Below, one piece after another: positions 1 to 11,760 of a DNA stretch of 64,000 nt. The notes under the pieces are model-generated. The model did not search any database, had not been told where the DNA came from, and saw only the letters and a program-made list of their open reading frames with translations. Made by a program: the position numbers and the translations under genes. Where the stretch lies: assembly GCF_041381155.1 (NCBI RefSeq), contig NC_091136.1:49156284-49220283 (forward strand), in the 5' to 3' direction. Source of the DNA: Argopecten irradians. Taxonomy: Eukaryota; Mollusca; Bivalvia; Pectinida; Pectinidae. How positions within the stretch are numbered: the stretch's first letter is position 1; each line of letters begins with the position of its first letter.

Positions 1-124
1 TACAAATTATTTGACATTTATTATCGAAAATGTGTCACATTAGTAGTTACTATGGTGATATCCGGGTGGGTTGTTTCTGTATTCATAGTTAGTAGGGCGT
101 TAACATTGTGAAGGCTCTACATTT

Positions 125-350
125 CGGATACTATCTATTATCTTCTTCCTGATTCATAAAGATTAGAACAAATAGTAGTGAATGATTCTCTTCTTCATCA
201 CAATTGGCCTTGAGTTGAGCGTTAGGTCGTGAGAAGTATGATTTTGGGTTATAACATAGTCTGAAAATGGAAGTTTCTAATGCTGCGTATCGATCAACCA
301 AAATGGAATGGGACGACTGGTTCGCCTGTTCGTACATTGCGTATAATGTG
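125..350 (+). repeat. Degenerate copy of the ~500-bp bivalve SINE
   Basis: Read on the minus strand, this stretch matches part of the repeat found at 28919-29438 and 58154-58664. Shared blocks include GCGAACCAGTCGTCCCA and ACGCTCAACTCAAGGCCAA in the same order, followed by a purine-rich GGAAGAAGATAA segment. The copy is in the opposite orientation to the other copies, is far more diverged and lacks both ends. A 68-aa minus-strand frame lies over it and is a by-product, not a gene. Confidence 0.55.
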
Positions 351-1486
351 TTCAGGTGCGTTGTTCGGTATCTCTGATATCACATTATGAAATAAGTCTT
401 CCAAAATAAATTGAAGTTTGTAACAACAAACGTATTTTTGTAAACTGCATACCACTTATACATATATAATTAACTAGTTTGAATTTTCGCGCTCTGTGCA
501 TGCCATGTATGGTATCAACATCCGGGTCATAAGTTAAAGGTCTATTTTCATTGGTCAATACCACAGACATCATGTCACAAGAAGAAAAAAATTTCAACGA
601 TCGCCATCTTGGTTTGACACTCAATATTGTATCACATTTGATTTCATCGTATTGTGCTTACCCTCCCTCTCCTCCCTATTTGATGTCTCATTTGTTTTTT
701 GTTGAAGTGTATATATTTTGGTTTTAAATAGGCAGATATTCTGCTCATCCTTTCATATTTACTTTATGACAACATTGTGGTTTTTTTATGTCAGAAGGAA
801 GATGGCGGATATTCCGCTCACCTTTGCATATTTACTTTTATGTAAAATTGGTCTTTTATGTCTGATGTAAGATTGTTAAATGATAATTTTGATGTATATG
901 TTTTTAAAAGAAAATTTTAATAAATGCGGCCACTTTAATAAAGAAGTGAGCCAATGATCGCCACTCAATTCACTGTTTGTTGTTCTATGGTATACCAATC
1001 CGAGTATTCAATATGCAAACAGAGCTTCACAGCATGGATAGTTTTTACGCTTGTAACCAGTTTAAACTGACTATATATATGTATTATAATATTTGTCACA
1101 TTATACAGACATTTTGTAAGAGGGATGGCACATGATGATTGGAAAAGCAATTTCTGTAATTTTGCAGGTTAGCAAAAAAAAAAAATATATATATTCACAA
1201 CAATCAACGAATTACATAAATATAAATTGGATGTCGTCCTTAGATTACATTATATGCACATTGGGCGCTAAGGACAATCATCAAAACAGCAAACCAACAC
1301 ACTGTTATCCTGGTGATTACTTTGGTAACACGATTTATCTCTAGGAAGATGAAATACATTCATATATTCTCAAACAAATTACAAAACGCAATCACCTCTC
1401 TCAACATAAAATAATGTTGGCATAAAAAACACAATTTTAAATAACTAGTCGGTATACAGAGAGCTCACATTAAATACAAAGAACTA
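351..1486. other. Intergenic sequence, no gene seen
   Basis: Apart from the two-copy duplication at 731-876, this is AT-rich sequence with only short overlapping frames (under 80 codons) lacking recognisable motifs or splice context. Confidence 0.6.
731..876. repeat. Two-copy 73-bp tandem duplication
   Basis: GGCAGATATTCTGCTCA at 731 recurs as GGCGGATATTCCGCTCA at 804, and both are followed by a similar CATATTTACTTT stretch and a TTTTATGTCTGA-like end. The period is 73 bp. No coding potential is seen. Confidence 0.6.
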
Positions 1487-2041
1487 TAGGCCATGGGCTA
1501 GGAGGGTCCCACATACACCCCCCCCCAAACCTCCGAACCAATATTTTTCTTAACCCTTATGACCCACTGATCACAAATCAAAATGTTAACATTGCATAAG
1601 TTGGGATGAACTTCCGGTTATGACGTCATCAAGATGGCCGCCATCTCAAATTTCACTAAAAAATGAAAAATAGTCATAACATTGACATTTTTCAACCGAA
1701 GTAGACAAATGAGGTATCAAAATGACCACAATAGAACACTTAAAACATATCAGGACCAAATAACCAAATATATGTAGTGATTTTTACGCAGGAAGTGAAA
1801 AAATAGGATTTTAAGTTCAAAAATGGTAATTTTTTAGTAAATTTTTCATATTTTGCTTGACGCAACAAAAACGTTTTCCAACCGCAAACTATTATTTCTA
1901 ATTAGTTTTTTTGTCCACTAATAAATCAGTTTAAACAAAAACAAGAAAAAAAACAATGTTAACATTGTATAAGTTCCGGTTATGACGTCATCAAGATGGC
2001 CGCCATCACGAATTTTACTAAAAAAGGAAAAATGTTCATAA

Positions 2042-3162
2042 TGTAACGTTATGTGGTTCACCATATACCACATATGTGTTATTCACATTGAACGATGTTT
2101 TCTGTATGTAATACTGTGCGAGAATCGAGAATGTGTTACGGTGTTTCAGTAAGCTTGGAGTGTGACAGACGAGTGGTACGAGTGCGAATTATGAGTCGAT
2201 ACATTGTATATATTTGTTGTCAATAAGAAATTGTGTTAGCCCTATACCTCAGTCTAGTACATCGTTTGTGAACCATCGTTGCATATGTAACCTTTGTGAG
2301 TCGTCATATATTGTTGTTGTTAGTCGGTTTCATCCACTGGCTTATTGTTGACAACATGCTTTTTGCCGGTAGTGACTTCTGCGCATGTCACTACCGGATG
2401 TCGTCATTACATCTTAAGTAGCCAATCAGATTACAGTCCCGGCACGTGAATCTTTCGGGACATGTCCCGCGAATTACGGGACATAGTTAGGATAACGCCA
2501 GTCACGACCCAGCAGCTGAAGTGAGCAGTAGGTATTTTCTATTATTAAGAACAGTTGACCAGGTTCGGGCGTGACTCATTCTCTATTTCTTCTAGGGAAC
2601 ATCATCCATAAGGCCATATATTTATAGAGATTTATTCTGATTATAATAACAGGGATTTTCCCGTTTTACTACGTCACTACGAATGTAGGTCACTTTTACA
2701 CATCTTTGTTGACATTCGTTACGAGGAAATTTTAGTAGTGTGAATACGTTAAGCGTCATACGCAATATTACAGATGTAAATTATATAATTTGTGAATACC
2801 TTTGTTAGACTAAATACCCAAATAATAGTGGATATTAGATGTTATAGAGAGTATATTGTTACTCATTCAGTGTTAATAATCTTGGATTGAGAGAGGGTGT
2901 TTATGAACTCATCGTTTGTCTGACATCATTTATTTCATATATCGTTAATAAATTATTAATTAACTGTTTATCTGGCATTTGTTATATTACTGAGTGGTAC
3001 AAAAATAATTACAAAAACCCTTAGGGCCTTGTGACCAAAGGCTGAAGAAATCTATACTCCGTGTACCAGGAGTAGACCAGTAATACTGACCAGTGGTCTG
3101 TTACCAAGACCAGATATCTCACTTGGTGAAGTCTATCGAAAGATAGACCCGATCACGTTACA
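2042..3162 (+). repeat. 5' LTR of the Ty3/gypsy element
   Basis: A 1121-bp direct repeat, nearly identical to 13153-14267. It has TG...CA termini inside TGTAACG...CGTTACA. Promoter and polyadenylation signals are expected here for the family, but I could not place the R region. Confidence 0.93.
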
Positions 3163-3164
3163 TT

Positions 3165-3182
3165 TGGTGGCAGCGGTGGGAT
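3165..3182 (+). other. Primer binding site, tRNA-Leu type
   Basis: TGGTGGCAGCGGTGGGAT begins 2 bp after the 5' LTR. It is complementary to the 3' end (including CCA) of metazoan tRNA-Leu of the AAG/UAG type, whose 3' end reads ATCCCACCGCTGCCA. The match is from memory of the tRNA sequence. Confidence 0.8.
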
Positions 3183-3293
3183 CCTTTCAGAAACCAGTGG
3201 GAACCAATTGAGAACCAGGTATAGTTTTGTAAATCCACTCAGTAATATTTTGCCAGTTTTAAATATATTTTACTTGGTAAATTTGAGGTCAAG

Positions 3294-5213
3294 ATGACTA
3301 GAAATTCAAGAAAGAAAAAGGCTGAGGCAGACCTTAGGAGAAATAGGGACAGTAGGAATAGTTTAGGCCAGAAACCAAAAGACAATGTAGAAAATGTAGA
3401 GGAAGAGGAAATGGGAAATAGTGAGGGGGAAGTTATTGAGATAAGAGAAGATAGAAGGGTTATAAGAAAACCTGTAAGATATAGGGACGAGTCAGAGGAG
3501 AGAATACCTGACAACCATAGCTCAGAAATCCAAGTTGAGAGTGACAATAGACCTTATCAAGAGGAGCATGAAAAAGAGGAGGAAATTCAGACTCTTAGGG
3601 AGAATGTCAGGACCTTAGAAGGGAATTTAAGGACATTAGAAGGGAAATTTGAGAACCTTACTAAAGAATTAGGAAAGGAAATGAAGGACCTGGGGAAGAC
3701 AGTAGACCAGACTAATAATAGTATGACAAATGCTATGTCCTTAGTTCTAGAAAAGTTGGAGACTTTGACCAATAGACCAGACACATCAGATAATACCAGT
3801 ACACTATTAATCTCGAATGATCGGGACATCAATATGGAAAACAGACCCAATCAGCGAGAAGAAAGGAGCCTTGAGAGAGAAAATCAACATGACCAGGTAA
3901 GACACAGGGACCTGAGAAACCAAGAGGAAAGTCAGCAGTCAAACCATTTAGAAAATGATGTAAGGGAACCCCCTTCACCATGTCAGAGACCAATCTACAC
4001 TTCACAAGAAGATCAGAATGATAACCAGGGTTATGAATATAACTCGAGACCAGAGTTTGTTAGTCAGATACAGACTAATCCCTCCTATGACAGACAAGTG
4101 AGGAATAGTAGGTACCCATATCCAGAGTCAGAGATGGATGAATGGGATGGTAACCCTAGAGCACCTATTAGGGATATTTGTATAGCTCCCAGGGGAGAGA
4201 AACCAATGAGCCCAATTAGAAGCAGAGGTCAAGATACCCATAATACCACAGTGGCCAGGTCAACATTTTCAAAACCAGACAACTATGATGGTAAAACCAG
4301 TTGGACAGAATATCTAGCACACTTTAACCTAGTGTCAACTATAAACCAGTGGTCAACAGAGGTTAAAGCCTTGAGACTAGCTTCATGTATGACAGGACCT
4401 GCTCGCAGCATACTAGGGGACCTTAAGGAAGAACACTTAGCTGATTTTGATAGGCTTGTACCAGTACTTACAGCTAAGTTTGAACCCAAAAACCAATGCG
4501 AGATGTACCGAGCACAGGTCGAGGCCAGAGTACGGAAAAACAAGGAACCATTGGTAGCTATGGCCCAGGATGTAAAACGACTGGTTAGATTAGGTTACCC
4601 TACAGCACCATCTGAGGTCAGAGATAGTCTGGGGTACAAATATTTCAGAGATGCCTTAAATGACCGAGAGATGGAATGGGCAGTGTGTCAAGGTAGTGGA
4701 GAAAATGTAGATGAGGCTTTGAACCTAGCATTGAAGTATGAGGCTTTCAAAGCAGGTCAAAATAAAGGGCGTTCTGAGCGCCTCAATCTCAGACAATGTA
4801 CAATGGTAGAGGAGGAGGAGACCACTCCTGACTTGACCCAAATAGTAAAAGAAAATGTAGAGCAGATAGAATATTTACTGAGGAGAATGGAGGCCACGGA
4901 GGATAAAGAAAAAAATGAAAACAAGCAAAGTAAATATACTCAAGGCCAGAATGATAGGAATTGTTTTAAATGCAACAAGCCTGGACATAGGGCAGTGGAT
5001 TGTAGAGCAGGAATTACCTGTTATAATTGCCAGAAGCTGGGACACTACGCGCGAGACTGTCGCAAGAATAGGAGCCATGGACATAGAAATATGTCGCAAG
5101 GTCAAGGTCAGCGACAAGGTCAAAGATTCCAAGGTCAAGGTCAAAGGTATCAAAGTCAAGGTTGGTCAGGTGAGGAGGCAAGACAGACAGAAAGCCTTCC
5201 TTTAAACCAGTAA
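3294..5213 (+). CDS. gag: Gag of the Ty3/gypsy element
   Basis: An open frame of 639 codons. The first ~300 residues are charged and hydrophilic, with a predicted coiled-coil stretch at about residues 90-135 (leucine-spaced ENVRTLEGNLRTLEGKFENL). A globular retrotransposon Gag core follows (about 320-500, beginning near the TSWTEYLAHFNLV segment). Two CCHC zinc knuckles close the protein, CFKCNKPGHRAVDC and CYNCQKLGHYARDC, and a Q/G-rich tail follows. The stop overlaps the next ATG as TAATG. Packaging of element RNA is its known family role. Confidence 0.9.
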   Translation: MTRNSRKKKAEADLRRNRDSRNSLGQKPKDNVENVEEEEMGNSEGEVIEIREDRRVIRKPVRYRDESEERIPDNHSSEIQVESDNRPYQEEHEKEEEIQTLRENVRTLEGNLRTLEGKFENLTKELGKEMKDLGKTVDQTNNSMTNAMSLVLEKLETLTNRPDTSDNTSTLLISNDRDINMENRPNQREERSLERENQHDQVRHRDLRNQEESQQSNHLENDVREPPSPCQRPIYTSQEDQNDNQGYEYNSRPEFVSQIQTNPSYDRQVRNSRYPYPESEMDEWDGNPRAPIRDICIAPRGEKPMSPIRSRGQDTHNTTVARSTFSKPDNYDGKTSWTEYLAHFNLVSTINQWSTEVKALRLASCMTGPARSILGDLKEEHLADFDRLVPVLTAKFEPKNQCEMYRAQVEARVRKNKEPLVAMAQDVKRLVRLGYPTAPSEVRDSLGYKYFRDALNDREMEWAVCQGSGENVDEALNLALKYEAFKAGQNKGRSERLNLRQCTMVEEEETTPDLTQIVKENVEQIEYLLRRMEATEDKEKNENKQSKYTQGQNDRNCFKCNKPGHRAVDCRAGITCYNCQKLGHYARDCRKNRSHGHRNMSQGQGQRQGQRFQGQGQRYQSQGWSGEEARQTESLPLNQ

Positions 5214-6681
5214 TGGCTGAGTCAGAGGGTCATGTCTCAGCCGATGAAGAGTGTAGTGTCATGGGACCCAACAATGTTTTCGAGATAACCGGAAAAGGAC
5301 CCAGTCAGGATGGACTTTTCGTATGGGGCGAGCTTTATAAGAAAAATATAGATTGCCTGATCGATACCGGTGCAACAATATCGGTGCTGCACAGTAGGGT
5401 GTATAAGAATTTACCAGAGGCAGTAAAACCCCCATTAGAAAAAGACTGCGGAAAATTGAAGATGGCAGATGGAGAGCTAGTGACCCCCATGGGAATGGCC
5501 ATTTTTCCACTTAGGATCCAAGGAGATCTACTGCCATGCCAGATGATCGTGGCGGATATAGAGGTACCAGCAGTATTGGGTTATGACTTCCTAAAGAGGC
5601 AGGATAGCGAGATAAAACTTGGTAAAGAGGTTGTCACCTTCAAGGGCCGAGAAGTACCGTGTCATTTAGAAAGTCAGAGAACAAAAACAGTATTTCGAAT
5701 CAGAATGGCAGAGAGGGTGGTGGTGCCCGCAGCCACTGAGGCCATAGTTCCGGCAGAAATTGTTGGGGATTACCCAGTAGAGAAAGATGCAGTTATAGAA
5801 AATGGAAGTAAATATTTAAAGGACAAAGGGATCCTAGTGGGTAGATGTGTATTTGACACTACAAAAACCATTATTCCGGTACGGGTGATGAACATGACTG
5901 ATAAGCCCCAGACCATACCTAAGCAAGTCACTGCAGCCAGCTGTGAAACCATCAGGGCAGAACAAGTAGAGAGTGTTAATTTGGGAGAAATAACAGGGCC
6001 TGAGGAGAAAATACGGAATATACAACAGATAAGCGAGGAACAAGAAAACCTTAATAATGACCTCCCTGCTCACCTAGAGCAAGTATTAGATGCCTGTAAA
6101 ACAACTCTAGAGGATGACCAAATTAAGGAGGTTACGAGGCTGTTAAACAAACATCAAACAGTGTTTGCCAAGAACAAAGATGACCTAGGAAAGACAGGAA
6201 TTGTAAAACATAAGATAAAGACCGGTGAAGCGCCACCTATAAAACAGGCACCCAGAAGAATACCTCTAGCTAAAAGAGCGGATGCTGAGGCTGAGATACA
6301 GAGGATGTTGAAGACAGGCGTTATTACACCATCAAAATCACCATGGGCCAGTGGAATAGTATTAGTTAAGAAGTCCGATAACTCCTGGAGATTCTGCGTG
6401 GATTATCGAAAACTAAATGAGGTTACTATAAAAGATTCGTACCCATTACCACGCATAGACGACTCACTGGACACACTTAGAGGATCCAGTTGGTTCTCGG
6501 TGTTAGATCTACAGAGTGGGTATTGGCAAGTTGAAGTTGACCCCCAGGACAGAGAGAAGACTGCTTTTGTCACTACTAGTGGACTATATGAGTTCCAATC
6601 AATGCCGTTTGGACTATGTAATGCAGCAGCTACCTTTGAACGTCTGATGGAATGTATACTGCGAGACGAGCAATGGCACAC
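5213..6681 (+). CDS. pol: Pol, upstream part: protease and N-terminal reverse transcriptase
   Basis: The frame opens at the ATG inside TAATG and carries an aspartic protease motif CLIDTGATISVL (Asp at about residue 51). A linker and the start of reverse transcriptase follow: KSPWASGIVLVKKSDNSWRF, then FCVDYRKLNEVT, the first catalytic-Asp block VLDLQSGYWQVEVDP, and MPFGLCNAAATFERLME. The host element's sequence stops at the LINE insertion within the ATGGCACAC target and resumes at 9344. The stop-start overlap suggests termination-reinitiation rather than the usual frameshift, which is inference. The copy is a fossil. Confidence 0.9.
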
Positions 6682-6683
6682 TA

Positions 6684-8775
6684 AAATCAGATAACCAATT
6701 AATCCATCACCCTGTTGATAAAGCTGAACTTCTTAATAAACATTTCACTAACATTGCCACCTCAACTCCTGACATAGAGCTTCCGCAAACTCCACACCCT
6801 AATCCTCCTAACTCACTGTCTGATATCCACATCACTCAGCAAGATGTTGCTGACCAACTTAAAATCCTTAATTCCAATAAACCTCCTGGTCCTGATGGTA
6901 TAATCCCTAGAATTGTGAAAAAACTCCAAACGTCTCTAACACTACCACTCACACTGCTATTTAATAAGACCCTACAATCTGGAATAATACCCACTAACTG
7001 GAAAAGAACAAATGTTAATGCTATATATAAGGGGAATGGTTCTACTAACGAAGTAACAAACTATAGACCAATCTCTATCACCTCATGCTTCAGTAAACTC
7101 ATAGAGAAAATTATATTTAAATATTTATATAACTTTCTGGTCCAAAATGAAGTAATTACAAAGAACCAGTCTGGCTTTACACCTGGTGATTCTACAGTTA
7201 ACCAACTTTTGTTTATTTATCATGAAATTGTCAGTAATATGGATAAAGGAAAAGAACTCAGATTTGTATTTTGTGATATAAGCAAAGCTTTTGACCGGGT
7301 TTGGCATAAAGGTCTTCTATTTAAACTAAAATCATATGGTATCAACGGAAATCTTCTTCTTTGGTTTGAAAATTATCTCTCTGACAGAATGCAAAGAGTA
7401 AACACTGAAGGTTATTTTTCACAATTTAGAAATGTTAAAGCAGGAGTACCCCAGGGATCGGTCCTTGGGCCACTACTATTTCTACTTTTCATTAATGACA
7501 TAACTTCTACAGTAGACACTAATATAAAACTCTTTGCTGATGACACTTCCCTTTATATCATAATTGATAACAACCCTGCACAAGCTGCACAAATTCTTAA
7601 TGTTGACTTAACTAATATTTCACATTGGGCTACTACCTGGGATATCAATTTCAATCCAAACAAGACTAAATCAGTATTATTCTCAAGAAAACAGGACACT
7701 CATCACCCTCCATTATATTTCCAAGGTAAACAAGTCACAGACACAACATCTCACCAACACCTAGGACTTACACTTCAGGATGATGCCACTTGGAAAGAAC
7801 ACATACAAAATATATACAAAAAAGCATATAATAGATTGAGTATTCTACGATTTGTTAAAAATAAAATACATAGAAAATCTTTAATCAAAATATACACAGG
7901 TTTCATTCGACCAATATTAGAATATGCAGACATCATATGGGATAATTGCTCACAGCAAGCAAAGGATTTACTAGAATCAGTACAATTAGAAGCTGCTAGA
8001 ATAATTACAGGTTTAAGATCAGGGACATCACACCAAAAACTATATAATGAATTACGATGGGAAACATTATCTGAAAGAAGAAATAAACACAAACACATTA
8101 TGATATACAAGATACTACATGGACACTCACCACAATATCTTCAAGACATTCTAATACCATTTACTAATAATGAATGAATGAAGAGTTTTACGTACCGTGA
8201 CGCTAATTTAATTTACTAATAATGAAAATCCCTATGCACTAAGACAGCAAAGAATTTTTAACTCACCACTATGTAGAACAAATAATTACTTTGACAGTTT
8301 TATCCCTTTTATGTGTCGCACAGTTAACATATCTAATCCTGATCTAATTGATATACCCTCTATTGAAGCGTTCAAAATATATTTAAATAAAGATATTCTA
8401 TCTGACCGTGAATCTACACAAATTTTCAAAACAGAAGGTGACAGGAGAGCCAATATTGTCCTCTGTCAACTAAGGAACTCCTGTAGTAATCTAAACTTTG
8501 ACTTATATCATGATCATCTTATTGACAGTCCAATTTGTAACTGCTCTACTGAACATGAAACAGTCTCACATTACTTTCTGGAATGTCCTTTATTTAACAA
8601 TTCAAGAATACTCCTCTTTAATTCTCTTAATTCCTATGGAAGACATAATCATATTAATGTAAATGTATTTCTCCAAGGCTGCCCTGACTGTGATGGACAT
8701 ACAAATAGACAAATATTAAATCAGGTACATAACTTTATTGGTAAATCCCATCGATTTAACTTGTATATGTTATAG
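6684..8775 (+). pseudogene. LINE ORF2 remnant: reverse transcriptase and C-terminal zinc knuckle
   Basis: The frame is open from the truncation point (no ATG). It contains KPPGPDGIIPRIVKKL (finger region), NYRPISITSCFSKLIEKII, motif A FCDISKAFDRVWH, motif B AGVPQGSVLGPLLFLLFIND, motif C LFADDTSLY, and a thumb-like continuation with TWDINFNPNKTKSVLFSRK. A 52-bp addition at about 8175-8226 (36-bp insert plus its duplicated target) shifts the frame. After it the protein resumes and ends in a CxC...H...C motif (CNCSTEHETVSHYFLEC). It lacks an endonuclease, so it is a dead-on-arrival copy although the RT part is hardly decayed. Confidence 0.88.
8175..8210 (-). mobile_element. 36-bp retroposon stub with 16-bp target duplication
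   Basis: ATTTACTAATAATGAA occurs at 8159-8174 and again at 8211-8226. Between them is a 36-bp segment whose reverse complement reads ...GCGTCACGGTACGTAAAACT and then TTCATTCATTCA. A short 3' end with a tetranucleotide tail and a long target duplication is what an extremely 5'-truncated SINE or LINE insertion on the minus strand would leave. The donor family is not identified. Confidence 0.6.
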
Positions 8776-9343
8776 ATTGAAGATATAGTCTTATTAGTAT
8801 AAATGTATGCCATGACTATGACGGAATATTGAGAAAATCATGGAGATTAGCCATATAAAACACTATATCCTGCTTAGGCATGACTTCAAGATTGTACAAA
8901 TTGTATTTTATCATGTACCTATCTAATAACACTATCACGATCTGTAAATAATGTTATAATCTATATATATCTCAAATAACAGATTTGGTAGCAGTGACCT
9001 GTGCAACTTTGCACATGGACTTTCAGGTCTAGACTACCAATCTCCAGATTATAAATATAAATCAAACTATAATATATTATAAATTAAGTACATGTGTAAA
9101 TTATACCTTATTTTGTGTATATGTGTGAAAGAAGTATGAGAGAGTTTATAAGAGTTATTCCCCTTTATTTACAAACCCCTTATATGTCTGTTATAAAAAT
9201 TCATTTCAATTAATTTATATATATATATATATTGTGTCCATAAACATCGGTACACCTTAGGAGAGAATGTGTATAGGCTAAGCCTGTTGTTCAATCCTAT
9301 TGACAATACAACACCAATATGTCAATAAAATTTGATGAAATGA

Positions 9344-11646
9344 AATGGCACACCTGTTTGATATACGTCGATGACATCATCATATTTGCAAACTCATTTG
9401 AACAACATTTGGAGAGACTTGATGTAATACTAGAAAAGATTAAAGCAGCTGGCTTAAAAATTTCTCCGAAAAAATGTAAACTGTTACAACCACAAGTTAA
9501 ATTTCTAGGACATCTGGTGCAGGAGAAAGGCATCTCACCAGACCCAGCCAAAACAAAAATGGTAGATACTTGGCCACAACCTAAATGTGTTAGAGAGGTG
9601 AGAAGTTTTCTGGGAACCGTCAGCTACTATAGAAAGTTCATCAGGGGATTTGCCACAATAGCAAAACCATTACACATGCTTACAGAAAAGGAGATGAAGT
9701 TCATATGGACAGAAGAATGTCAGCAGGCCTATACACAGTTAAAAAGGGCGCTAGTTACCTCCCCTGTTTTAGTGTATCCAAATGCCGAGAAACTATACAT
9801 ATGAGATACTGATGCAAGTGGGTTTGGAATTGGTGGAGTGTTATCACAACAGCAGGAGGATGGAGAGCATCCTATTTGCTATTTCAGTAGGACCTTATCC
9901 AAAACAGAAAGGCAGTATTGTGTGACAAGGAGAGAACTATTAGCAGTGGTCGAGGCTGTCAAACACTTCCATCACTACCTATATGGGGCAGAGTTCTTAG
10001 TACGAACTGACCATGGAGCACTTAACTGGATTAGAAGGTTCAAAAACCCTGAAGGTCAGTTAGCACGATGGCTGGAGGTCTTGGACACCTACAATTATCA
10101 AGTACAACATAGACCAGGGAGAGTACATGCTAACGCTGATGGTTTATCTAGACGTATCTGTGGCAGCTGTAAATTTTGCAAGAAATTACCAGATCAGGCC
10201 AATGAGATGTTGGAGGAAACGGAAGAACCATTAGATAGTAGAGAGGAGAAAATTAGAAAAATAAGACTAGAACAACCCACCGACTGGTTTCAAGGTCACA
10301 CAGCTGAAGAGTGGATGGAAGGTCAAAAGGGGGACCCAAACCTGAAACACATGTGGGAATGGAAACGGCGTGGGAAACGGCCTGAGTGGAAAGAGGTAGC
10401 TCCTATGTCAAAGGAGGTCAAATGTTATTGGGCCCAGTGGAAGCGCATAGAGTTCAGAGAGGGAATACTATACAGGGTGTGGATAAAGGAGGAGACAGAT
10501 GAGGAGGAATGGCAAGTTTTAGTACCAAAAAGCTGGACAAGTGAAATCATGGAAAGCCTTCATAATGGGGTTGGAGCCGGACATCTTGGCCTAACTAAGA
10601 CTATCGCTCGCCTTAGAGAGAGATTTTACTGGGCGGGTTTAACACGTATGGTACACAGATGGATAGACCGATGCAAGGAGTGCCAGGCACGAAAACAACC
10701 ACGGAGAAGCACTAGGGGGAAGATGAAACAATATCGAGTGGGAGTCCCGATGGAAAGAGTCGCGTTAGACATTATGGTCAATTTCCCAGAATCTCCAAGG
10801 GGAAATCGATATGTATTGGTGATAACAGATTACTTCACCCGATGGGCAGAAGCATACCCTATACCCAACCAGGAGGCAACCACGGTGGCAGATGTTTTAG
10901 TTAAAGAATTCATCTCTCGTTATGGAATACCACGTCAGATACACTCTGATCAAGGTAGACAATTTGAATCCAACTTGTTTCAGGAATTATGTCAAAAACT
11001 GGGAATGAAAAAGACTCGTACAACGCCTTACCATCCTCAGGGCGACGGATTAGTCGAGAGGTTGAACAGAACTATTGAGGATATGTTAAGCAAGGTAATT
11101 AGCAAGAATCAAAAGGATTGGGAGGAATACCTACCCCTAGTCATGTACGCATATCGATCGTCAGTACAAGAGAGCACGGGGGAGAGTCCGGCTATGATGA
11201 TGTTAGGGCGAGAGGTAGAGTTACCCGTGGATTTACTATATGGAAGGCCACCAAGGAATGGAAAAGAGACCAACACTGCCAATACTGAATATGTGGAGGA
11301 ATTGGTAGAACGCATGAGGAAAATTCATGACCATGCCCGGGATAGGATGCGTTTGACCAGTGACAGACAGAAAAAGTATTATGACCTAAAAACCTCGGAC
11401 CCAGAATTTAGGATAGGCGATAGAGTTTGGATGTACGAGAACAAATCCTATGGGGGTAGTAGAAAGTTAGGAAAACCATGGGAGGGACCATACACCATAA
11501 CTAAACAGCTGTCAGATGTGGTTTATTATGTGAAACGAGAACCTCATGCCAAAACTAGAGTAGTCAATGTTAACAAGTTGAAGCCGTATAAAGGGGAGGC
11601 TAAGAAATGGTTCGTACCAGAGTCAGACAGAACCTTGAGGACATAA
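9344..11646 (+). pseudogene. pol: Pol, downstream part: RT palm end, RNase H, integrase
   Basis: The gypsy pol resumes directly after the LINE. In order it shows the reverse transcriptase active-site block YVDDIIIFA, the RT thumb (FLGHLVQEKGISPDPAKT), RNase H (ICYFSRTLSKTERQYCVTRR and RTDHGALNW), the integrase HHCC finger (H-x-H near GAGHLGLTKT, C-x2-C in CKECQARK), the integrase core with first Asp in VALDIMVNFP, second Asp in HSDQGRQF and Glu in GLVERLNRT, and a C-terminal GPYTI chromodomain-less tail. These are the standard parts of the family. The region is broken and is treated as a fossil. Confidence 0.9.
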
Positions 11647-11760
11647 GCACACTGAAGAGAATTTTATTAGTGATAAGATTATAAAATGATGATACCTTCT
11701 ATATAGATATATAAGAAGAATATTGTTTGTTGATATGTTACAGAAGACTACAGAAGCAGT

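Larger units (their letters stand above)
6682..9343 (+). mobile_element. 5'-truncated Jockey-like LINE nested in gypsy pol
   Basis: The insertion is flanked by a 10-bp duplication AATGGCACAC (6672-6681 and 9344-9353). It begins in the linker just ahead of reverse transcriptase, so ORF1 and the endonuclease are absent, as expected for incomplete target-primed reverse transcription. The 3' end is a short TGAAA-type tail (TTTGATGAAATGAA). The 3' untranslated part is about 8776-9343. The reverse transcriptase blocks (VFCDISKAFDRVWH, GVPQGSVLGPLLF, FADDTSLY) are those of the I/Jockey group; the precise clade (Jockey versus Nimb and relatives) is not settled by eye. Confidence 0.92.
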
